DNA of 64,000 nt from UBA1081 sp045636025 (GTDB lineage Bacteria > Bacillota > Clostridia > Oscillospirales > Acutalibacteraceae): NCBI GenBank assembly GCA_045636025.1, contig JAZTWP010000033.1:1-64000 (forward strand), read 5' to 3'. The translations under genes were made by a program, and so were the position numbers. Numbering within the stretch: position 1 is the stretch's first letter; each line of letters begins with the position of its first letter. A model generated the notes under the pieces. That model did no database searches, was not told where the DNA came from, and saw nothing but the letters and a program-made list of their open reading frames with translations. Shown piece by piece: positions 52,689 through 60,820 of this stretch.

Positions 52689-54719
52689 TTAACCTAAAAT
52701 TTTAAGCGCACCTGTGGGACAAAGATCTGCACACATATGGCAGTCTTTACATACAGATACTGTTTCGGGATTGTCAAACTCAGGTCTGATAACAGTTTTG
52801 AAGCCTCTGCCTACAAGACCTAAGATTCCCTTACCTGCATTCTCTTTACAAGTGCGTACACAAAGATTACAGAGTATACATTTACCCTGATCTCTTTCAA
52901 TTGAAACAAGTCTCTGCTCCTTAAAGCATTCATGCTTTTCACCAAAGAGTCTTTCGGGAGAGACGGGACTTTCGTTAACATAACGGATAAGCTTACAATC
53001 CTTGAAATCGTGACATCCGCATTCAAGACAACGCTTTGCCTCTTCCCTTGCCTGCTCTTCAGAGAAACCGTTGATAACAGATTCAAAGTTATTTTTTCTG
53101 TAATCGGGAGCCTTTACGGACATAACAGCTCTTGCCTTTTTCTCACGGTCTGCGAGCATTTCTGCCGTTACATTTCTCTTTGAATAGTAAGGCTCTGCGA
53201 AATCCATAGACATACCCAGAAGATATGCATTGATTGCCTTTGCAGCAGTGTTTGCTTCTGCGATAGCATCAATAGCGATTGATGCACCGCGGTTTGTTGC
53301 ATCACCTGCGGCAAACACACCGTCAAGATTTGTCATACAAGTAACTTTGTCTGCAAGAATTGTTCCTCTGTCTGTCATTCCGATTGCGTCGAAGCCTGCG
53401 GGAGCAAACTTCTGACCGATTGCTGAAATAACAGTATCAACGGGAAGAATCTTGAATTCACCTTCAACGGGCACGGGTTTTCTTCTGCCTGATGCATCGG
53501 GTTCACCGAGTTCCATAACCTGAAGTCTGATTTCTTTCACCTTACCGTTTTCACCGATGATTTCGTCGGGATTTGTAAGGAAAAGGAACTGTACGCCTTC
53601 TTCGATTGCTTCTTCTATCTCAATATCTTCTGCAGGAGCCTCTGCACGGGTTCTTCTGTAAATGACATAAACATTCTCAGCACCGCAACGAACTGCTGTT
53701 CTGCAGGCATCCATTGCAGTATTACCGCCGCCTACAACAGCAACATTCTTACCGATATCGGGAATATTGCCCATATTAACTTCTCTGAGGAAGTCAATAC
53801 CGCTGAGAACACCGTCAAGGTCTTCACCCTTGCAACCTACGCTGCTACCCTTCCATGCACCAACAGTAACGAGCACAGCATCAGCACTGTTTCTGATTTC
53901 ATCAAATGAAACATCTTTGCCGATTTTTGTGTTGTTAACCATCTTTACACCAAGGTCTGCGATAGCCTTTATTTCTTTGCGAAGAACATCTTTGGGAAGT
54001 CTGTATTCGGGGATACCGTAACGGAGCATACCGCCCATTTCGGGCATTGCATCATAAATTGTAACATTGTGACCTGCAAGGCAGAGATAATATGCAGCAT
54101 TAAGACCTGCAGGACCGCCACCGATAACTGCAACATTTTTGCCTGTTGATTCTTCGCATACAGCCTTAAAAGGTGTATCTGATTCCATATCTCTGTCTGC
54201 CGCAAAAGCCTTGAGGAAAGCAATTGAAAGCGGCTCTTCAACAAGTCTTCTTCTGCAGTTTGATTCACAGGGGTGAGGACAGATTCTGCCCACAGATGCA
54301 GGAATTGAGATTTTTTCTTTAATAATACGGACTGCTTCGCTGTCATTACCGAGGGCAATCTGTTTAACATAGCCCTGAATATCTGTATGAGCCGGACAAT
54401 TGAGTGAGCAGGGAGCAACGCAGTCACCCTCGTGGTCACTCATAAGAAGTTCAAGGGCAATTTTTCTTGCCTTTTTAACTCTTTCTGTCTCTGTTGAAAG
54501 TACCATACCGTCATTTGCAACAGCTGAACAAGCACGCATAAGTTTTGGCATACCCTCTGCCTCAATCAGACAAAGACCGCAGGCACCGTACAGCTTAAGA
54601 TTGGGGCTGTAACAGAGATTGGGGATTTCTACACCATTTTTAGCGGCAATTGTAAGAATTGTTTCGCCTTTGTTACCTGTCATTTCAATTCCGTTGACAG
54701 TAATTTTAATCTGTTCCAT
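52689..54719 (-). CDS. NfnB/GltD-like flavoprotein with extra Fe-S domains (StnC-like)
   Basis: 676 residues. Order: [2Fe-2S] ferredoxin domain (CYSPNLKLYGACGLC...RACS); a GltD/NfnB-type N-terminal cluster region (GDCVAPCSLNCPAHTDIQGY, CPHPCESNCRR); a two-dinucleotide-binding domain for FAD and NAD(P) (VAVIGGGPAGLNAAYYL and VAVVGGGNTAMDACRTAV); a CLECGCHD segment; and two C-terminal [4Fe-4S] ferredoxin motifs (CILCNLCVRTC, CKDCHMCADLCP). This matches the StnC subunit of the Sporomusa-type transhydrogenase, and the two preceding genes match StnA and StnB. The ATG at 54719 follows AAGGAGG. Confidence 0.85.
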   Translation of the reverse strand: MEQIKITVNGIEMTGNKGETILTIAAKNGVEIPNLCYSPNLKLYGACGLCLIEAEGMPKLMRACSAVANDGMVLSTETERVKKARKIALELLMSDHEGDCVAPCSLNCPAHTDIQGYVKQIALGNDSEAVRIIKEKISIPASVGRICPHPCESNCRRRLVEEPLSIAFLKAFAADRDMESDTPFKAVCEESTGKNVAVIGGGPAGLNAAYYLCLAGHNVTIYDAMPEMGGMLRYGIPEYRLPKDVLRKEIKAIADLGVKMVNNTKIGKDVSFDEIRNSADAVLVTVGAWKGSSVGCKGEDLDGVLSGIDFLREVNMGNIPDIGKNVAVVGGGNTAMDACRTAVRCGAENVYVIYRRTRAEAPAEDIEIEEAIEEGVQFLFLTNPDEIIGENGKVKEIRLQVMELGEPDASGRRKPVPVEGEFKILPVDTVISAIGQKFAPAGFDAIGMTDRGTILADKVTCMTNLDGVFAAGDATNRGASIAIDAIAEANTAAKAINAYLLGMSMDFAEPYYSKRNVTAEMLADREKKARAVMSVKAPDYRKNNFESVINGFSEEQAREEAKRCLECGCHDFKDCKLIRYVNESPVSPERLFGEKHECFKEQRLVSIERDQGKCILCNLCVRTCKENAGKGILGLVGRGFKTVIRPEFDNPETVSVCKDCHMCADLCPTGALKILG

Positions 54720-54732
54720 TTTTGCCGCCTCC

Positions 54733-56484
54733 TTATTCCACAATTATTGCACCGAAACGGCAGGAATTCACACACTGACCGCAACGGATACATTTTTCAC
54801 TATCAATAATATGAGCAATTTTGACTTCACCGCTGATAGCCTTTGCAGGACACTTCTTAGCGCAGAGAGTACATCCCTTACACTTATCAGCATCAATTGA
54901 ATATGCAAGAAGGTCAACGCATTCCTTTGCGGGACACTTCTTGTCTCTGATATGAGCTTCATATTCATTTCTGAAGTAACGGATTGTTGTAAGCACGGGG
55001 TTTGGTGCTGTCTGACCGAGACCGCAGAGTGCACCGTCTTTGACTGCATCGCAAAGCTCTTCAAGAAGCTCGATATCGCCTTCCTTACCCTCACCTTTTA
55101 CGATTCTTGTGAGGATTTCCTGCATTCTTCTTGTACCGATACGGCAATGAACGCATTTGCCGCAGGATTCAAGTGCTGTAAAATCAAGGAAGAATTTTGC
55201 CATACCGACCATACAGGTGCTTTCGTCCATAACAACCATACCGCCTGAACCCATGATTGCGCCTGTTGCACCGAGAGCCTTGTAATCGATAACTGTGTCA
55301 AGAAGCTCCTTAGGAATACAACCGCCTGAGGGGCCGCCCATCTGTACAGCCTTGAATTCCTTATTATCACGGATACCGCCACCGATACCGTAAATAACAT
55401 CACGGAGTGTTTTACCCATAGGAATTTCAACAAGACCGCCCTTGCGGATTTTACCGGTGAGTGCAAAAACTTTTGTACCCTTGCTGTTTTCTGTGCCCAT
55501 AGCGGCAAAAGCAGCACCACCGTTGTTCATAATCCAAGCAACGTTTGCAAATGTTTCAACATTATTTATATTTGAAGGCTCATCCATATAGCCTTTCTGT
55601 GCAGGGAAAGGAGGCTTAAGACGAGGCATACCTCTTTTACCTTCAAGTGATTCAATCAAAGCGGTTTCTTCACCGCATACGAATGCACCTGCACCTGCCT
55701 TGATTCTCATATCACAAGAGAAAGATGTGCCGAGAATGTTTTCACCGAGAAGATTTGCTTTTTTAGCCTGTTCAATGGCAATTTCAAGATGTGTGATTGC
55801 AAGAGGATATTCAGCTCTTACATAAACAATCATTTCCTTGGCACCGATTGCATAAGCACCGATAAGCATACCTTCAATAAGGGTATGAGGGTCAGATTCA
55901 ATAACAGCTCTGTCCATAAATGCACCGGGGTCACCCTCGTCTGCATTACAGATAAGATATTTTGTATCACTGACACTCTGTCTTGCTGCATTCCATTTGA
56001 ACCATGTGGGGAAACCTGCACCGCCTCTGCCTGCAAGACCTGAAATTTTTATTTCTTCAATAACTTCTTCGGGAGTCATTGTTTTAAGCACTTTTTCAAG
56101 AGCTTCATAACCGTCTGCCTTTCTGTAATCATCAAGAGAAACGGGATCAATAAGTCCGCAATGACGAAGTGCAATTCTTGTCTGCTTTGAGAGAAATTCT
56201 GCGTCTTCATCTGAAATTGTAATGCTGTCAACAAGTGAAAGATTACCTGTTTTTACACATTCAACGATATTTTCAGCATCATCGGCACCGACTTTAACAA
56301 GTCTTCTGAGAAGAGTATTTCCGTCATAAAGGTCAACGATAGGTTCAAGGAAACACATTCCTATACAACCTGTTGTTCCGAGAGTAAAAGAATCGTTTTC
56401 AGTCATAAGATTTTCAATTGCCTTATGCACTTTGCCCGCACCTGCAGCAATGCCGCATGATCCGGCACCTATAACTATACGCAT
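54733..56484 (-). CDS. NuoF/HydB-like NADH-binding flavoprotein (StnB-like)
   Basis: 583 residues. N-terminal thioredoxin-like [2Fe-2S] domain (GSCGIAAGAG, GCIGMC), then the NuoF core with GRGGAGFPTWFKW for FMN/NAD, CNADEGDPGAFMDR, the [4Fe-4S] motif ESCGKCVHCRIGTRRM, and two C-terminal ferredoxin clusters (CKGCTLCAKKCP, CIRCGQCVNSC). It oxidises or reduces NAD(H) and in bifurcating relatives houses the bifurcating flavin. Start overlaps the stop of the NuoE-like gene by one base. Confidence 0.9.
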   Translation of the reverse strand: MRIVIGAGSCGIAAGAGKVHKAIENLMTENDSFTLGTTGCIGMCFLEPIVDLYDGNTLLRRLVKVGADDAENIVECVKTGNLSLVDSITISDEDAEFLSKQTRIALRHCGLIDPVSLDDYRKADGYEALEKVLKTMTPEEVIEEIKISGLAGRGGAGFPTWFKWNAARQSVSDTKYLICNADEGDPGAFMDRAVIESDPHTLIEGMLIGAYAIGAKEMIVYVRAEYPLAITHLEIAIEQAKKANLLGENILGTSFSCDMRIKAGAGAFVCGEETALIESLEGKRGMPRLKPPFPAQKGYMDEPSNINNVETFANVAWIMNNGGAAFAAMGTENSKGTKVFALTGKIRKGGLVEIPMGKTLRDVIYGIGGGIRDNKEFKAVQMGGPSGGCIPKELLDTVIDYKALGATGAIMGSGGMVVMDESTCMVGMAKFFLDFTALESCGKCVHCRIGTRRMQEILTRIVKGEGKEGDIELLEELCDAVKDGALCGLGQTAPNPVLTTIRYFRNEYEAHIRDKKCPAKECVDLLAYSIDADKCKGCTLCAKKCPAKAISGEVKIAHIIDSEKCIRCGQCVNSCRFGAIIVE

Positions 56485-56981
56485 TATTTACCCTCCTTTT
56501 TCTGAATATTCTTAATAACTTCAACTACAGAATCGGGAGTAAGATTGCCGAATGCTTCTCCGTTTATCATAATAACGGGAGCAAGTGAGCAACAACCCAG
56601 ACAAGCAACTTCTTCAAGCGTAAAAAGTCCGTCTTCAGTTGTTTCACCGTTGCCTATTCCGAGATAATCACTGATTGCGGCAAAAACTCTTTCACTGCCG
56701 TTTACGTGACAAGCAGTACCCTGACATGACATTATAAGATACTTACCGATGGGAGTAAGTCTGAACTGTGAATAAAAAGTTGCAACACCCATTACTTCAG
56801 CAGGTGTAATGCCTACATTTTCGGAAATATGATACATAACATCTTTGGGAAGATAACCGTATATTTCCTGTGCTTTCTGAAGTATAGTGATAAGATTGCT
56901 TGACACACTGCCATATGTCTCAAGAACGGAATCAAGCAATGAAAGGTCACTTTTAGGACCATTACAGTTACACTGACACAT
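56484..56981 (-). CDS. NuoE/HydC-like [2Fe-2S] protein (StnA-like)
   Basis: 165 residues, thioredoxin-like ferredoxin. Ligands in CQGTACHVNG and CLGCCSLAP; the helical N-terminal part includes AQEIYGYLPKDVMYHISE and GVATFYSQFRL. It starts at the ATG at 56981, preceded by AGGAGGC, and adds a short cysteine-bearing leader MCQCNC. First gene of the three-gene operon. Confidence 0.92.
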   Translation of the reverse strand: MCQCNCNGPKSDLSLLDSVLETYGSVSSNLITILQKAQEIYGYLPKDVMYHISENVGITPAEVMGVATFYSQFRLTPIGKYLIMSCQGTACHVNGSERVFAAISDYLGIGNGETTEDGLFTLEEVACLGCCSLAPVIMINGEAFGNLTPDSVVEVIKNIQKKEGK

Positions 56982-57019
56982 AAAAATGCCTCCTGTACAC
57001 AAAAAAAATTATAAATTTT

Positions 57020-57048
57020 ATTATAACACAGAGATATTCTTTTTTCAA
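57020..57048 (-). promoter_or_regulatory. Sigma-A promoter of the transhydrogenase operon
   Basis: Minus strand: TTGAAA at 57048-57043, 17-base spacer, TATAAT at 57025-57020. Confidence 0.75.
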
Positions 57049-57085
57049 TAGTTTATTACCCGTAAACAGTTACCTTAAATGAAAA

Positions 57086-57114
57086 AATAAGCTTCGGAAA
57101 AACCGAAGCTTACT
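57086..57114 (-). terminator. Intrinsic terminator after the LRR-dockerin gene
   Basis: TAAGCTTCGG-AAAAA-CCGAAGCTTA; on the minus strand it runs into a T6 tract. Confidence 0.85.
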
Positions 57115-57120
57115 ATAATA

Positions 57121-58224
57121 TTAATCAAGCTGGGCAGCCTTGCGGAGAATTTTTCTTGCATCAATTGCAGTAACAACGCCGTCCTTATCAATATCTGCCG
57201 CATATAAAAACCTACCTGTAAGAGGATTGATTTTCGCTGCACCTCTTAGTGCCATTCTTGCATCAGACGCAGTTATATTGCCGTCTCCGTCTACATCATA
57301 AAGAGCTGAATCATCATCGGAATCAACAAAGCCTATTCTGTTTGATGCCGCATACTGCTCAGCCTTTGAACCGTTTGTTCCGTAAATTGTAAACAGGCTT
57401 ATCGGAACAATTTCATTGTTATAACCTACACACATATAGTACATTTCTTTTACAGATGCAGGTATTTTTATACTCTTCATTTTTTCCGAACCGTAAAATG
57501 CATATGAGCCGATTTCTTCAACCGTATCTGAAAGCTTGACCTCTGCAAGATTTTTACAATATCTGAAAGCTGAATCGTAAATAGCAGTAACACCGTAAGG
57601 AATAACTATTTCTTCAAGAGGTGTTGTATTGAAGGCACTTGAACCGATAGTTTTAAGTCCTGCAGGAAGTTCAATTTTTTTAATTGCTGTTTTACAAAAT
57701 GCAGATTCACCTATTGATACTATCTTTGCAGGAAGCTTTACATTTTCAAGGGAAGTACACTCGTAAAAAGTATAATCTGCAACTTCTGTTACACCTGATG
57801 GTATCACAACATTATCAAGACTGCCGCATCTTTCAAAAGCAGATGCTTCAATTGTTATAAGAGAGGCAGGTAAAGTAATTTCCTTAAGTTTACTGCACAT
57901 AGAAAATGCAGAATAACTTATTTTTTCAACGCCTTCTGAAATAATTACCTTTGTAATTTTATTGCAGAATCTGAATGCATTACCGCCGATTTCAGTTACA
58001 GGATAACCGTTATATTCAGACGGAATTTCAATAGTATCACTCGCATTTTCATTGCAATCTGTAACCACTGCGTGATTATCAACAATTTCATACTTCAATA
58101 CAGATACAGTAGTATTATACGCTGTTGCTGTTTCTTCATTTGCGAAAGAACAGACAGCAAAAAGTGAAATAAGCATGCTTACACACATAAAAACAGGTAA
58201 GAACTTTTTAACATTTTTATTCAT
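57121..58224 (-). CDS. Secreted BspA-type leucine-rich-repeat protein with C-terminal dockerin
   Basis: 367 residues. Signal peptide of about 28 residues (FMCVSMLISLFAVCSFA). Residues about 60-280 are tandem LRR_5 repeats of the BspA/Treponema type (ITKVIISEGVEKISYSAF, LKEITLPASLITIEASAF and so on). Residues about 303-367 form a type I dockerin with two calcium loops, DVDGDGNITASDARMALRG and DIDKDGVVTAIDARKILRK. The dockerin predicts docking to a cohesin. Signal peptide and dockerin closely match those of the next gene, so the pair arose by duplication. Confidence 0.9.
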   Translation of the reverse strand: MNKNVKKFLPVFMCVSMLISLFAVCSFANEETATAYNTTVSVLKYEIVDNHAVVTDCNENASDTIEIPSEYNGYPVTEIGGNAFRFCNKITKVIISEGVEKISYSAFSMCSKLKEITLPASLITIEASAFERCGSLDNVVIPSGVTEVADYTFYECTSLENVKLPAKIVSIGESAFCKTAIKKIELPAGLKTIGSSAFNTTPLEEIVIPYGVTAIYDSAFRYCKNLAEVKLSDTVEEIGSYAFYGSEKMKSIKIPASVKEMYYMCVGYNNEIVPISLFTIYGTNGSKAEQYAASNRIGFVDSDDDSALYDVDGDGNITASDARMALRGAAKINPLTGRFLYAADIDKDGVVTAIDARKILRKAAQLD

Positions 58225-58293
58225 ACCATTGCCTCCTTGATTATATATTATAAGATCAATACGAACATCACAACAAAATCAAAGTATGATTTT

Positions 58294-59754
58294 TCAATCA
58301 AGCTTTGCTGCCTTGCGGAGAATTTTTCTTGCATCAATTGCGGTAATTTTACCGTCTTTGTCTATATCAGCCGCAGTAAAATGGCTACCTTCAAGAACTT
58401 CAAGTTTTGCAGAAGCTCTCAGTGCAATTCTTGCATCAACGGCATTGATATTACCGTCACCATTTACATCATACATTACAACGCCATCATAATTAAAATG
58501 AATCTCAGCATTTGCCAACGGGAAATTCTCAACATCAGATACTGTTATCTTATTCCAGTCTTCCTTACTGCCTGTGAAGTAAACATTTTTAAGTTTATCA
58601 CACATTGAAAAAGCAAAATCATCGATTTTTGTAACGTTTGCAGGAATAACAACACTTGCAAGCTTAGTACATTTATCAAACAAACGTGTTTCAATTGTGT
58701 TTATACCTGCAGGAAGAACTGCTGATTTTATTCCGCTGTTGGAAAATGCATTTCCTGTAAGTTTTGTCACACTATCTGGAATAACAATTTCTTCCAATTC
58801 CCATGTAGCAAGAAAAGCTGCAGCTTCAATGGTTGTGACCGTAGCAGGAATCTTGATTTCTTTCAGCTTTTTTGCACGTGCAAATGCTGATTCACTGATA
58901 ACCTTAACACCATTGAAAATTGAGTATTTTTCAGCCGAACTGCCTTCAGGATATCTTATAAGTTCACTCTTATCTTTATTGAAAAGCACACCGTTTTCAT
59001 CACTTGAATAATACTGATTATTTTCATCAACTATAAATTTTTCAAGTTCTGAACAAGTTGAAAAAGTAGAAATATCAATATCAGTAACAGTTGCAGGGAT
59101 AGTTACGGAAGTAACATTGCTGAATCCGAAAAACTCTTCCTTTCCGATTGCGATAACGGGCAAACCGTCAATTTCAGCCGGAACAACAATATCTCCTGTT
59201 GTTTTTTCATCATTGCTTGTGACAATAATACCGCTATCTGAAACTTTATATGTAAATCCTACATATTCGGTTTTATTATCGGGATCACCTACATAGAATG
59301 AGAAAGTTGCATTTTCAGGCTGGTTTTTGCCCTGCCATGAATTTATGTTTATATTTATAGTATATTCACCATCAGAAGCTGCTTTGAATTTGGCAAAAAT
59401 CAGTTCAGAACTTCCGGTAAAATTACCATCTGCACAAGTAATATCAAATTGTGCATGACCGACATCCCAATAGTTATAATTACACATACCGGGAGCATAT
59501 GCACTTTCTGCAAAATCAATAAATTCCAGATGTTCACCATTGTATCTGATATCACAATCCAGTGAACAGAGGTCTGTTGCATTTTTCACAGATATACAGA
59601 TAAGAAATGTTTCATTCGCCTGAATGATTTCTTCTGTAATTGATGCTTCGATAGATGTCTTAGAATCTTCTGCAAAAGATGTCACTGTGAATAATGAAAA
59701 AATCATCATCACGCCGAGAAAAACAGATAAGAATTTTTTTACATTTTTATTCAT
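58294..59754 (-). CDS. Secreted cohesin-like / LRR / dockerin protein
   Basis: 486 residues. Signal peptide of about 28 residues; residues about 30-160 form a beta-sandwich that looks like a cohesin (LCSLDCDIRYNGEHLEFID, later LIFAKFKAASDGEYTINI); residues about 170-420 hold LRR_5 repeats; residues about 425-486 form a type I dockerin (DVNGDGNINAVDARIALRA, DIDKDGKITAIDARKILRK). Carrying both partner types would let it act as an adaptor. The cohesin call is by pattern only. AAGGAGG ribosome site; separated from the next LRR gene by 69 bases, which also carry that gene's ribosome site. Confidence 0.82.
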   Translation of the reverse strand: MNKNVKKFLSVFLGVMMIFSLFTVTSFAEDSKTSIEASITEEIIQANETFLICISVKNATDLCSLDCDIRYNGEHLEFIDFAESAYAPGMCNYNYWDVGHAQFDITCADGNFTGSSELIFAKFKAASDGEYTINININSWQGKNQPENATFSFYVGDPDNKTEYVGFTYKVSDSGIIVTSNDEKTTGDIVVPAEIDGLPVIAIGKEEFFGFSNVTSVTIPATVTDIDISTFSTCSELEKFIVDENNQYYSSDENGVLFNKDKSELIRYPEGSSAEKYSIFNGVKVISESAFARAKKLKEIKIPATVTTIEAAAFLATWELEEIVIPDSVTKLTGNAFSNSGIKSAVLPAGINTIETRLFDKCTKLASVVIPANVTKIDDFAFSMCDKLKNVYFTGSKEDWNKITVSDVENFPLANAEIHFNYDGVVMYDVNGDGNINAVDARIALRASAKLEVLEGSHFTAADIDKDGKITAIDARKILRKAAKLD

Positions 59755-59845
59755 TCTATTACCTCCTTGATTTTATCTTAACACTGTAATACAAAATTTG
59801 CAACATTAAAATAAAAAAACTTTGGCATAAGTTTTTTCAATTATG

Positions 59846-59874
59846 ATATTAGCACATCATTTGTAGAATGTCAA
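59846..59874 (-). promoter_or_regulatory. Sigma-A promoter of the LRR-dockerin genes
   Basis: Minus strand: TTGACA at 59874-59869, 17-base spacer, TAATAT at 59851-59846. It is divergent from the XRE regulator gene. Confidence 0.75.
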
Positions 59875-59944
59875 GCATAGTTTTATGTGTTTTATTCTCT
59901 GTCAAGTCAGACAATAATCATATATGATTTCTATGGTGATTAAA

Positions 59945-60172
59945 ATGAAGACAGAACAGAAAGAAAAATACAGACTTTTAGGGCTTAACATCGCCTATTA
60001 CAGAAAACTTCACGGTTACACTCAGGAGCAATTTGCCGAAGCTCTTGATATTGACAGAACAACTGTCAGCAAAGTTGAACTTGCAACATCGGGAATTTCG
60101 CTTGATCTGCTGTTTGATATGTCAGATCTGCTCGGGGTTCCCGTAAATAAATTTTTTGAATTCAGAAATTAA
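59945..60172 (+). CDS. Small XRE/Cro-type helix-turn-helix regulator
   Basis: 75 residues, almost entirely one HTH_3 domain: LGLNIAYYRKLHGYTQEQFAEALDIDRTTVSKVE, then SLDLLFDMSDLLGVPVNKFFEF. Without a sensor domain it is probably a dimeric repressor. The ATG at 59945 has GGTGATT upstream; earlier in-frame ATGs exist at 59924 and 59933. Divergent from the LRR-dockerin genes and convergent with the dockerin-like lipoprotein, so it may control this cluster (inference). Confidence 0.82.
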   Translation: MKTEQKEKYRLLGLNIAYYRKLHGYTQEQFAEALDIDRTTVSKVELATSGISLDLLFDMSDLLGVPVNKFFEFRN

Positions 60173-60174
60173 AG

Positions 60175-60208
60175 AAAATCTCCCGAAAATTCGGGAGATT
60201 TATATTTT
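60175..60208. terminator. Bidirectional intrinsic terminator
   Basis: AAATCTCCCGAA-AA-TTCGGGAGATTT, a 12-bp stem, between the convergent regulator and lipoprotein genes. Confidence 0.88.
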
Positions 60209-60804
60209 TAATTCAGGATAAGACTGCATTCTTCATAAACAACATCAATACCGGGCTTTGCCATTGCATCATAATACCAACCGAGAGGTTGAGAAGATGA
60301 GCTTAACCCAAGCATAATAAGACCAACGTCTGTCATATCAACCTTTCCTGACAAATCAACGTCAGCAGCAATAACATACGGTAATGCCGATGCTTTTTCT
60401 TCACCAAGATAATATTTTTCAGCAAGAGAGGAATCACTCTTCATAATTCTTCCGTCACCGTCAACATCACCGAGCACTACAATATAAAAGTTATAATAAT
60501 CTGTATTTACAAGAAATCCCGTTGAAAGAAGAATATCATCAGCAACCTTATTGCCTTGCGAATCCGTAACTTCAATATTATCTGCACCGACTCTGTAATA
60601 AAAATCATTTACCGTTTCACAATACGGAACAATCACTATATCCCTATCTACTGAAAGACTATTTTTCATAGTGGCGGACAAATACACTCCGCAGTATGCC
60701 TCCATAACAGGATTTGCAACCACAGTATCGTATCCATCTATATGGTTACATGATGAAAAGGTAAGTATTATCAATAATGCGGACAAAATTTTTACTCGTT
60801 TCAT
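60208..60804 (-). CDS. Lipoprotein with dockerin-like repeats
   Basis: 198 residues. Lipobox FSSC after LLIILT. The middle ~90 residues are unrecognised. Two EF-hand-like loops follow: DVDGDGRIMKSDSSLAEKYYL and DVDLSGKVDMTDVGLIMLGLS; their spacing matches a dockerin but the second is degenerate and a further ~30 residues follow. Being lipid-anchored with a dockerin-like module is unusual. It starts 16 bases after the subtilase gene and is probably co-transcribed. Confidence 0.72.
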   Translation of the reverse strand: MKRVKILSALLIILTFSSCNHIDGYDTVVANPVMEAYCGVYLSATMKNSLSVDRDIVIVPYCETVNDFYYRVGADNIEVTDSQGNKVADDILLSTGFLVNTDYYNFYIVVLGDVDGDGRIMKSDSSLAEKYYLGEEKASALPYVIAADVDLSGKVDMTDVGLIMLGLSSSSQPLGWYYDAMAKPGIDVVYEECSLILN

Positions 60805-60820
60805 AGTAATACAACTCCAT

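Noticed and set aside
60208..60804. Full type I dockerin in the lipoprotein
   Set aside because: The second calcium loop is degenerate and the module is followed by ~30 extra residues, so it is described only as dockerin-like.
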